A stretch of 64,000 bases of DNA from Alistipes timonensis JC136 (GTDB taxonomy: Bacteria; Bacteroidota; Bacteroidia; Bacteroidales; Rikenellaceae). The notes beneath the pieces are model-generated. The model saw only the letters and a list, made by a program, of their open reading frames with translations. It did no database searches and was not told where the DNA came from. Below are positions 50,554 to 57,300 of this stretch, one piece after another. A program made the position numbers and the translations under genes. The DNA lies in the NCBI RefSeq assembly GCF_900107675.1, contig NZ_FNRI01000004.1, forward strand, positions 124,001 through 188,000, in the 5' to 3' direction. Within the stretch, counting starts at the first letter, position 1; each line of letters begins with the position of its first letter.

Positions 50554-50712
50554 TGTTGCAACAAATTTTTGTGTTTCGCATTCGACATTTCCGCTGCGTT
50601 CCGGCTACCATACAAGCCCTTTGCCTGTAATCCCGCGGGAGCCGCGTCCGTCTCCGTCCGCGCCCGCATCCGCCGTACCGCCCAATGAAAGAGGTTGATA
50701 TACGCCCGAAAG
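50554..50712 (-). other. Leader of rplS (possible regulatory 5' UTR)
   Basis: Between the promoter box and the rplS ATG lie ~160 nt. The part next to the start holds the palindrome TTGTTGCAACAA; the middle has GC-rich self-complementary stretches such as CCGCGGGA and GCGGATGCGGGCGCGG. Ribosomal protein leaders often bind their own protein. I could not derive a convincing single fold by eye. Confidence 0.35.
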
Positions 50713-50718
50713 GGACTG

Positions 50719-50726
50719 CAAATATA
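50719..50726 (-). promoter_or_regulatory. -7 promoter box of rplS
   Basis: The minus strand reads TATATTTG, 166 bp before the rplS ATG. Confidence 0.65.
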
Positions 50727-50753
50727 GGAAGAATTTTCGGAACGGTGCAACTA

Positions 50754-50786
50754 TTGCATGAAAAAAGCGCGATTTGACTATCTTTG
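50754..50786 (+). promoter_or_regulatory. Promoter of surE
   Basis: TTG (50754-50756), a 22-nt spacer and TATCTTTG (50779-50786), 11 bp before the ATG at 50798. Confidence 0.7.
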
Positions 50787-50797
50787 CAGGAAAACAA

Positions 50798-51577
50798 ATG
50801 GGAAAGATGAACGAAAGACTGATACTTGTCACCAACGACGACGGCTACGATTCCAAGGGGCTGGCCGCAGCCGTCGAGGTGGCCCGGGGCTTTGGCCGTG
50901 TGGTGGTCGTGGCCCCCGAGACGACGCAGAGCGGCATGAGCCAGGCCATCACAATGTACAATCCCCTCTACCTGCGGCGCGTCCGCGAGGAGGAGGGACT
51001 CGAAATATACGCCTTTTCGGGAACCCCGGTCGACTGCGTGAAGATGGCCTTCGACTACCTGCTGCGCGACGAGCGCGTCGACCTGGTGATTTCGGGCATC
51101 AACCACGGTTCCAATTCGGCCGTCAACGTGCTCTACTCCGGTACGATGGGCGCCGCCATCGAGGGTAGTTTTTACAGCTGTCCGGCCGTCGGGCTGTCGC
51201 TCGACGACCACCGTGACGATGCCGACTTCGACGCGGCCGTCGTCTACGGCAAACAGATCGTCGGCGACATCCTCGCCGCGGAGGTCGAGCTGCCGCTGTG
51301 CCTGAACGTCAATGTCCCGGTCGGACGCCCCGAGACGATAAAGGGAATACGGCTCTGCCGCCAGAACCGCGGTTTCTGGCGCGAGGAGTTCTACCGCCAC
51401 GAAGACCCCCGGGGCCGCGAATATTTCTGGCTCACGGGCGAGTTCGTCAACGGTGAACCCGGGGCTGAAGACACCGACGAATGGGCCCTTGCGAACAGCT
51501 ATGTGGCGGTGGTTCCCGTGCAGACGGACCTGACCGATTACCGCCAGCTGAAAAATCTTGGCAATGTGCTGAAATAG
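50798..51577 (+). CDS. surE: 5'/3'-nucleotidase SurE
   Basis: A 259-residue enzyme; the start is the ATG at 50798 (or 50807) because the frame further upstream runs through the promoter. The metal-binding N terminus is LVTNDDGYDSKGL (Asp14, Asp15), then VVVVAPETTQSGMSQAIT, GTPVDCVKMAF and SGINHGSNSAVNVLYSGTMGAA. It dephosphorylates nucleoside monophosphates in the cytoplasm, a stationary-phase function. Its end carries the promoter of the next gene. Confidence 0.97.
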   Translation: MGKMNERLILVTNDDGYDSKGLAAAVEVARGFGRVVVVAPETTQSGMSQAITMYNPLYLRRVREEEGLEIYAFSGTPVDCVKMAFDYLLRDERVDLVISGINHGSNSAVNVLYSGTMGAAIEGSFYSCPAVGLSLDDHRDDADFDAAVVYGKQIVGDILAAEVELPLCLNVNVPVGRPETIKGIRLCRQNRGFWREEFYRHEDPRGREYFWLTGEFVNGEPGAEDTDEWALANSYVAVVPVQTDLTDYRQLKNLGNVLK

Positions 51578-51588
51578 TCTTATATTTG
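51558..51588 (+). promoter_or_regulatory. Promoter of the two-component pair
   Basis: TTG (51558-51560), 20 nt and TATATTTG (51581-51588), 22 bp before the kinase ATG. The -33 part lies inside the end of surE. Confidence 0.7.
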
Positions 51589-51610
51589 CCGTAAGACAAA
51601 TCCGAAGCCT

Positions 51611-52585
51611 ATGCTGATTAAAATCCTGCTCGTCATCGCCATCGTCATCCAATGCGTCGCCACGGGCTACGCCCTGCGGCTGGTGCGTACCACCAAATAC
51701 AATTCGGTGTGGATTCTCTTCATCGTGGGTTTCTCGCTGCTCTCGGTCGAACGCCTCGTGCAGCTGCTCCTTGCCTCCGGGTTCGAGGTCATTCCGCGCT
51801 GGTGGTTCGGCTATCTGGGCATCGTGATTTCGGTCTGCCTGTCGATCGGCGTGATGTATGCCCACAAGCTCTTTAAATACATCGACCGGCTCAACCGTCA
51901 GCGGTCCATGCTGAACAAGCGTATCCTGACGGCTGTGCTCCGTACCGAGGAGAAGGCCCGGTCGCGCTTTTCGAAGGAGCTTCACGACGGCCTCGGACCG
52001 CTGCTTTCGTCGGCCCGGATGTCGCTTACGGCCCTTTCGCGCGAGGAGCACAATGCCGAACAGCGCGAGATCATCGACAACACGACCTATGTCATCGACG
52101 AGGCGATCCGTTCGCTGCGCGAGATTTCGAACAACCTTTCGCCGCACGTGCTCAACGATTTCGGCCTGGCGCGCGGGGTGCAGAACTTCATCGACAAGAG
52201 CGCCGCGATGCACGATGTGAAGATCCGCTTCACGACCAACCTGCGCTCGGAGCGCTACGACACCGATATCGAGGTCATCCTCTACCGGGTGATCTGCGAG
52301 TTGATCAACAACTCGCTCAAACACGCGGCCTGTACGGCCGTCAACCTCTCGCTGTCGCAGAACGGTCCCGAGCTGACGCTCGATTATACCGACAACGGCC
52401 GGGGATTCAATCCGCAGGCGATGATGGACTGCGGCATGGGCCTTTCGAACATCGCCTCGCGCATCAATTCGCTGGGCGGAACGTTCGACATCTCTTCGGC
52501 CAAAGGCAAGGGAATGCGCGCCGCCATCCATGTCAATACGCAGCAGGCCCCCGTGCCGGCCAAACACCGCAAACGCCGCCGGTAA
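51611..52585 (+). CDS. Sensor histidine kinase (HisKA_3, NarX/LiaS-like)
   Basis: A 324-residue inner-membrane kinase. Three transmembrane helices (about 3-24, 33-54 and 66-85) form a small sensor with almost no periplasmic domain, then a short coiled coil (IDRLNRQRSMLNKRIL). The HisKA_3 phosphoacceptor is His125 in FSKELHDGLGPLLSS. The HATPase_c part has ELINNSLKHA (N box), TDNGRGF (G1) and GMGLSNIASRI (G2). It phosphorylates the response regulator encoded 1 bp downstream. The membrane-buried sensor suggests it detects membrane or lipid-related signals, which is an inference. Confidence 0.94.
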   Translation: MLIKILLVIAIVIQCVATGYALRLVRTTKYNSVWILFIVGFSLLSVERLVQLLLASGFEVIPRWWFGYLGIVISVCLSIGVMYAHKLFKYIDRLNRQRSMLNKRILTAVLRTEEKARSRFSKELHDGLGPLLSSARMSLTALSREEHNAEQREIIDNTTYVIDEAIRSLREISNNLSPHVLNDFGLARGVQNFIDKSAAMHDVKIRFTTNLRSERYDTDIEVILYRVICELINNSLKHAACTAVNLSLSQNGPELTLDYTDNGRGFNPQAMMDCGMGLSNIASRINSLGGTFDISSAKGKGMRAAIHVNTQQAPVPAKHRKRRR

Positions 52586-52586
52586 T

Positions 52587-53222
52587 ATGGAACGCCGAAT
52601 TCTGCTTGTAGACGACCATTCGCTCTTCCGCAACGGACTGCGGGGGCTGCTCGAACATTGTGCCGATTGCCGCGTGGTGGGCGAGGCGGCCAGCGGCGAG
52701 GAGTTTCTGGCCATGCTCGACGATGTCGATGCCGACATCGTCTTCATGGATTTCTCCATGCCGGGGCTCGACGGCGCACAGACGACCGAGCGGGCGCTGG
52801 CGCGGCGTCCGGACCTGCGGATCATCACCCTTTCGATGTTCGGCGAGGAGAGCTACTATTCGCGGATGGTCGAGGCCGGGGCCCGGGGCTTTCTGCTGAA
52901 AGATTCCGATATCGGCGACGTGATCGACGCCATCGAGGCGGTGACGGGCGGCGGCAGCTACTTTTCGCCGCAGCTGTTGACCTCGCTGACGGGGCGTATG
53001 CGTACGCGCGAGGACGCCGCCGACGAACAGCTTTCGTCGCGCGAACGCGAGATTCTGGTGGCGGTCTGCCGGGGGCTGTCGAATCAGGAGATCGCCGACG
53101 AACTCTTCATCTCGAAGCGCACGGTCGACAAGCACCGCGCCAACATCCTCGAAAAGACCGGCTGCAAGAATACCGCCTCGCTGGTGGTCTATGCCATCCG
53201 CAACGGCATCGTCGACATTTAG
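52587..53222 (+). CDS. LuxR/NarL-family response regulator
   Basis: A 211-residue regulator starting at the ATG at 52587, 1 bp after the kinase gene. The receiver has acidic DD at 9-10 (LLVDDHSLFRNGL), the phosphoacceptor Asp55 (VFMDFSMPG) and the conserved KDSD after LLK. The C-terminal GerE helix-turn-helix is LSSREREILVAVCRGLS then NQEIADELFISKRTVDKHRA. It is the cognate partner of the upstream kinase; target genes are unknown. The stop is followed by repeat B2. Confidence 0.95.
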   Translation: MERRILLVDDHSLFRNGLRGLLEHCADCRVVGEAASGEEFLAMLDDVDADIVFMDFSMPGLDGAQTTERALARRPDLRIITLSMFGEESYYSRMVEAGARGFLLKDSDIGDVIDAIEAVTGGGSYFSPQLLTSLTGRMRTREDAADEQLSSREREILVAVCRGLSNQEIADELFISKRTVDKHRANILEKTGCKNTASLVVYAIRNGIVDI

Positions 53223-53232
53223 ATTTCGATTC

Positions 53233-53336
53233 TCACGGGCGCTTTTTGCACTTCCCTTGCGGTCCGGGACAGTCACATACTTCGGTATGCTCCTGCCCCG
53301 GACCACTTCACGAAGCCCAAAACCTCTGCGCCGTGA
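53233..53336 (+). repeat. Structured intergenic repeat, family B, copy 2
   Basis: A 104-bp element between the response regulator and the convergent cls gene. The outer stem is TCACGG.CGC (from 53233) with GCGCCGTGA (to 53336). The inner hairpin, 53261-53304, has GGTCCGGG/CCCGGACC, CAG/CTG, a 3x3 loop and CATAC-TTCG-GTATG. It matches copy 1 (12575-12682) in the flanks of the inner hairpin and in architecture. Confidence 0.75.
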
Positions 53337-53346
53337 TAATCAAAAA

Positions 53347-53363
53347 CCCGCCTTTTAGGCGGG
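53347..53363 (-). terminator. Terminator of cls
   Basis: CCCGCC and GGCGGG form a 6-bp stem with a 5-nt loop; on the minus strand TTTTTG follows. It lies 5 bp past the cls stop codon. Confidence 0.85.
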
Positions 53364-53368
53364 CGGGG

Positions 53369-54784
53369 TTATAACAGCGGGGAGAATACCCGCATGAGCG
53401 ACTCCGCCCAGCGGCGCGGCCGCGGACGATTGAACCATTCTCCGGGTGTCAGGGCGTGGCAGCGCGTGGCGTCGTTCCGGAACACGGCGTCCATACGGGC
53501 CGTGAATTCCGTGTCGTAGACAAAGGCGTTGATCTCGAAATTATGCTCGAAACTGCGGAAATCCATGTTCGCAGAGCCGATCACGGTCAGCATGTCGTCG
53601 ATAATCAGCAGTTTGGAGTGCAGGAACCCGGGCTTGTAAAACAGAATTTTAACCCCCGCTTTCATCATGTCGTCGAGGTAGGAGTGCGATGCCAGGTCCA
53701 CGATCTTCGAATCGGAGCGTGCCGGAAGCATCAGCCGCACGTCGACTCCGGCCAGCGCCGCCACCTGCAGGGCCGTGTTCAGCACGTCCGAGGGCAGGTA
53801 GTAGGGGGTCTGTATCCAGATCCGCCGCCGGGCGTTCGAAACGGCGTAGCTGTCGGCCTGCAGCAACGCCCGCCATTGCCCGAAGGGGCCGCTGGGAACC
53901 ATCTGGAGGATATTGTCCGTATGCCGTTCCGACAGGGGGAAGTAATCCGCGCCCGTTATGTGCTGCTTGGTGGTCGCCGACCAGTCGCTCAGGAACGACA
54001 CCTGAAGTCCTGCCGCGCCGCTTCCCTCGACCCGGAAATGGGTGTCGCGCCACGAACCCCACTCCGTACCGCGGACATAGCGGTCGGCGATGTTCATGCC
54101 GCCGATGAATCCCACGCGGCCGTCGATGACGGCGATCTTGCGGTGGTTGCGGTAGTTGACCTTGCTGGTGAAGAGCGGGAATTTCACGTGCAGGAACGAG
54201 AAGACCTCGATTCCCTCGCGGCGCATCCCCTCGAAAAAGGCCTTTTTAACGCCGCTGCACCCCACATCGTCGTAGAGGATGCGCACCTCGACTCCCTGCC
54301 GGGCTTTTTCCACCAGCGCATCGCGCAGGCGGCAGCCCGTTTCGTCGTCGCAGAAGATGTAATACTGGATATGGATGTGGCGCTTCGCCCGGGCGATCTC
54401 CGCCAGCAGGGCCTCCATTTTCGAAACACCGTCCGTGTAGGGGGTGATGCGGCTGCCGTAAAGCGGTACGGAATGGGTCGTGCTGTAAAGAAGCGTGGCC
54501 AGCTGCCGGTGCTCCTCGGGAATTCCGGGATGTCCGGCGTCGCGGGCCTCCTCGAGCTGCATGGTGATGCGTCTGCGCGTGCGGCGCGAGATGATGCGCC
54601 GTTTGGAGAGGTTCTGCCCGAAGAAAAAATAGAACAGCAGCCCCACGACGGGGGCGAACACGAGTACGATGATCCACGGCAGGGTCTTCAGCGGGTTCCG
54701 GTTGTCGGTGATGATGACCAGGGCTATGCTGAGGATCGTGACCGTATAAAGAACGAGGAACGTATATGTCAGTATTTGCTGCAT
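53369..54784 (-). CDS. cls: Cardiolipin synthase
   Basis: A 471-residue membrane phospholipase D family enzyme. Two N-terminal transmembrane helices (1-25, 36-56) are followed by two HKD domains: HRKIAVIDGRVGFIGGMN and HSKLLIIDDMLTVIGSANMD. HIQYYIFCDDETGCRL precedes the first. It condenses two phosphatidylglycerols to cardiolipin (ClsA-like). It is transcribed after the DUF4837 gene with a 49-bp gap, so the two may share an mRNA. Confidence 0.96.
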   Translation of the reverse strand: MQQILTYTFLVLYTVTILSIALVIITDNRNPLKTLPWIIVLVFAPVVGLLFYFFFGQNLSKRRIISRRTRRRITMQLEEARDAGHPGIPEEHRQLATLLYSTTHSVPLYGSRITPYTDGVSKMEALLAEIARAKRHIHIQYYIFCDDETGCRLRDALVEKARQGVEVRILYDDVGCSGVKKAFFEGMRREGIEVFSFLHVKFPLFTSKVNYRNHRKIAVIDGRVGFIGGMNIADRYVRGTEWGSWRDTHFRVEGSGAAGLQVSFLSDWSATTKQHITGADYFPLSERHTDNILQMVPSGPFGQWRALLQADSYAVSNARRRIWIQTPYYLPSDVLNTALQVAALAGVDVRLMLPARSDSKIVDLASHSYLDDMMKAGVKILFYKPGFLHSKLLIIDDMLTVIGSANMDFRSFEHNFEINAFVYDTEFTARMDAVFRNDATRCHALTPGEWFNRPRPRRWAESLMRVFSPLL

Positions 54785-54833
54785 ATTGTCGGTTTCGTCG
54801 TTTCATGCGGCGCCGTATGCCGCGGGCTCCCGG

Positions 54834-55844
54834 CTACTCCGCCTGTTTGGGGAACTGCACCGAGTAGAGCAGGTGCTCGACGCCGCGCATGTAGTTGCGC
54901 TTGCGGGGTTTGTTCAGGTCGGGGGCGTAGACGTAACAGTCGAGCGTGAAGACGCGGTTGGTGGCCGTGTCCACGGTCGAGTAGCTCACGAACGGACCGC
55001 CCATGAAGTCGCCGTGCACGTCCCAGAACCCGCGCAGCTCACACCACAGGCGTCCCTCGAGGCGGAACATGCGGTATTCGGGCTCGAAAGCGTCCGAAGT
55101 GATCATGTACGAGCCGTCCGACGGACCCGGGATCAGCGCCGCAAACTTGTTGCGGGCGGCGATCAGGGCCTTGGCCGAGAGCGATTCCGGGCCTTTGTAG
55201 GGATAGGAGTAGACGAAGAATCCCTGACTGGCCGTGGGGTATTCGTTGCGGGCCCAGACGAAGTTATCCTTCTGTGCGGCCAGCAGGTAGCCTTTCGGAA
55301 TGCGCATTTCGACGCCGAACGTCTTGCGGACGGCCGCTTCGACGCCGGGGTTGTTGTAGATTTCGTTGGCTTTGACGGCGCGGTCGCGCTCGGCCTGTTC
55401 GAGGACGTGGACGAGGTCTCCGCGGTGCTGCGAGAGATAATCCACCACGGCCTTGTCGTCGGGTCCCTGAAGCGTCAGCACGATCTGCGGGTCGGCCGTG
55501 ACGTTGTATTGCACGGCCGTCGCGGTCTCCTGCAGCGAGGGATCGACGATCACTTTGAGGATGTTGCGGTGGTCGGCGACCATGCCCGTGAAGCCGCGTT
55601 CGGTGACGCGCAGCACGTCGAAAATCGGCTCGACCTGGTTCAGGTAGGGCACCGGGGCGGTGAAAATCGCGCGCAGCGAATCTCCGACCTCGCCCGTCCA
55701 TTCGGCCTGGGGGCATACCACGATCAGCTCGTAGGGTTTTCCCTGCGCGCCTTTTTTCGATTTGTTCAGGGTTTTGAAAGCGTCGCAGCCCGTCATCGTC
55801 GCGATGACGGCGGCAACCAATGCGATACGGAGGATAGTTTTCAT
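54834..55844 (-). CDS. DUF4837 family lipoprotein
   Basis: A 336-residue protein with a lipoprotein signal (MTGC, Cys20). The start of the mature chain (YELIVVCPQAEW), LFDVLRVTERGFTGM-like IFDVLRVTERGF and the GFWDVHGDFMGGPFVSYS segment match DUF4837, a Bacteroidota-only family of unknown function. It is periplasmic or outer-membrane bound. The TATATTTG box at 55871 (minus) lies 26 bp before its start. cls follows on the same strand. Confidence 0.88.
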   Translation of the reverse strand: MKTILRIALVAAVIATMTGCDAFKTLNKSKKGAQGKPYELIVVCPQAEWTGEVGDSLRAIFTAPVPYLNQVEPIFDVLRVTERGFTGMVADHRNILKVIVDPSLQETATAVQYNVTADPQIVLTLQGPDDKAVVDYLSQHRGDLVHVLEQAERDRAVKANEIYNNPGVEAAVRKTFGVEMRIPKGYLLAAQKDNFVWARNEYPTASQGFFVYSYPYKGPESLSAKALIAARNKFAALIPGPSDGSYMITSDAFEPEYRMFRLEGRLWCELRGFWDVHGDFMGGPFVSYSTVDTATNRVFTLDCYVYAPDLNKPRKRNYMRGVEHLLYSVQFPKQAE

Positions 55845-55870
55845 GCTGCGGTCTGAAATTGAATCTACTA

Positions 55871-55878
55871 CAAATATA
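55871..55878 (-). promoter_or_regulatory. -7 promoter box of the DUF4837 gene
   Basis: The minus strand reads TATATTTG 26 bp before the ATG at 55844. Confidence 0.65.
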
Positions 55879-55911
55879 GGTATATTTTTTCCAAATGGCC
55901 CGGATTTTCAC

Positions 55912-55919
55912 TATTTTTG
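55912..55919 (+). promoter_or_regulatory. -7 promoter box of the polysaccharide deacetylase gene
   Basis: TATTTTTG ends 7 bp before the ATG at 55927, so the mRNA probably has almost no leader. Confidence 0.6.
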
Positions 55920-55926
55920 CGCCGAC

Positions 55927-56535
55927 ATGCGTTTTAAACCACCGAAAATAATCCGGCGCCTGATGCCGGACCTGATCTGGGAGATCGACGACGGGGACGG
56001 GGTGTTCCTCACTTTCGACGACGGTCCCACGCCGGGTGTCACCGAGTGGATACTCTCCACGCTGGACAAGTACGATGCCAAAGCGACCTTCTTCGTGCTG
56101 GGCAAGAACGTCGAGATGTATCCCGACCTCTACAAACGCATCCTCGACGCCGGGCACAAGGTAGGCAACCACACTTACTCGCACCAGAAAGGCTGGGGCA
56201 TGAGCCTCGAACGTTATACGGAGGATGTCGATTTCGCCAACGACCTGGTTCACAGCGAACTGTTCCGTCCGCCCTATGCGCGTATCACCCCGGCGCAGGC
56301 GCGTTTTCTGGGGCAGCGTTACAAACTGGTGATGTGGGACATCATCTCGCGCGACTACAACCGCCGCCTCTCGCCCCGCACCTGTCTGAAAAACGTCACG
56401 AAATACCTCGCGCCGGGCGCCATCGTGGTGTTCCACGACAGCGAAAAGGCTTTCCGCAACATGCGTTATGCGCTTCCTCGCACGCTGGAGAAGATCAGGC
56501 AGATGGGCCTCAAATGCAAGGCGATAGAGCTCTGA
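55927..56535 (+). CDS. Polysaccharide deacetylase (CE4/NodB family)
   Basis: A 202-residue protein; I start at the ATG at 55927 because the frame upstream crosses the promoter and the divergent DUF4837 gene. NodB motifs: LTFDDGPTPG (Asp-Asp), NHTYSHQKGW (His pair for the metal), ELFRPPYARIT (motif 3) and VVFHDSEKAF (C-terminal His). It has no signal peptide, so the short form may be cytoplasmic or membrane associated via its basic N terminus (RFKPPKIIRR). It probably removes acetyl groups from GlcNAc or MurNAc units. Confidence 0.92.
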   Translation: MRFKPPKIIRRLMPDLIWEIDDGDGVFLTFDDGPTPGVTEWILSTLDKYDAKATFFVLGKNVEMYPDLYKRILDAGHKVGNHTYSHQKGWGMSLERYTEDVDFANDLVHSELFRPPYARITPAQARFLGQRYKLVMWDIISRDYNRRLSPRTCLKNVTKYLAPGAIVVFHDSEKAFRNMRYALPRTLEKIRQMGLKCKAIEL

Positions 56536-56600
56536 GCCCGTTCTGCGCGCGTTTGCAGCAGGCTGTGGTTCGGAGAATAGGAATTTTCGGATTTTTTTCG

Positions 56601-56608
56601 TAACTTTG
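56601..56608 (+). promoter_or_regulatory. -7 promoter box of efp
   Basis: TAACTTTG lies 36 bp before the ATG at 56645; the leader between is A-rich. Confidence 0.65.
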
Positions 56609-56644
56609 CGCCGCGAAAAAACAACAATTATAAACTATATTCCT

Positions 56645-57232
56645 ATGACAATTACTGCAGCTGACATTAAGATCGGCATGTGCATCGAAATGGACGGCAA
56701 GACGTTCCTCGTAGTCGATTTCCAGCACTGCAAACCGGGCAAGGGCCCTGCCTTCGTCCGTTCGAAACTCAAAAACCTGGAAAACGGCCGCGTGCTGGAG
56801 AACACCTTCTCGTCGGTGGGCCAGAAGATCGAGCAGGTGCGTGTCGAGCGCCGTCCCTATCAGTTCACCTATGAGGATGATCTGGGCGCGCATTTCATGC
56901 ACACCGAGACCTTCGAGGAGATCAACATCGACCGGAACCTGATCAACAACTACGACCTGATCACCGACGGTCAGATCGTCGAGGTGATGTTCCACACCGA
57001 GAAGGAGTCGGTCCTTTCGGCCGAGCTGCCTCCGATCGTCGACATGGAGGTGATCTACACCGAGCCGGGCATCAAGGGCGACACGGCTTCGACCAACTCG
57101 CTGAAACCCGCGACGGTGAATTCCGCGACGGCGAAAGACGGCGCCACGATCCGCGTGCCGCTGTTCATCAACACGGGCGACAGGATCCGTGTCGACACCC
57201 GCACCCGCGAGTACTACGAGCGCATCAAATAA
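56645..57232 (+). CDS. efp: Elongation factor P
   Basis: A 195-residue protein of three beta barrels, start at the ATG at 56645. The tip loop of domain I is KPGKGPAF with Lys33 where EF-P is modified in E. coli (beta-lysylation). YEDDLGAHFMHTETFEEI and the C-terminal IRVPLFINTGDRIRVDTRTREY are typical. It relieves ribosome stalling at polyproline. No epmA or epmB is visible in the window. It ends with a strong terminator. Confidence 0.97.
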   Translation: MTITAADIKIGMCIEMDGKTFLVVDFQHCKPGKGPAFVRSKLKNLENGRVLENTFSSVGQKIEQVRVERRPYQFTYEDDLGAHFMHTETFEEINIDRNLINNYDLITDGQIVEVMFHTEKESVLSAELPPIVDMEVIYTEPGIKGDTASTNSLKPATVNSATAKDGATIRVPLFINTGDRIRVDTRTREYYERIK

Positions 57233-57252
57233 GCGAATTGCGGCTTCGAAAG

Positions 57253-57278
57253 AGGGGAGGACTGTGCAGTCCTCCCCT
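57253..57278 (+). terminator. Terminator of efp
   Basis: AGGGGAGGACT and AGTCCTCCCCT form an 11-bp perfect stem with loop GTGC, followed by TTTT, 20 bp after the efp stop. The minus-strand DUF4139 gene ends close by. Confidence 0.9.
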
Positions 57279-57300
57279 TTTTGCTTCCCCTCTTTCCGGG

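Noticed and set aside
53233..53336. A simple rho-independent terminator
   Set aside because: No T-tract follows the hairpin, a separate cls terminator lies just beyond, and the element recurs at 12.6 kb with an outer stem.
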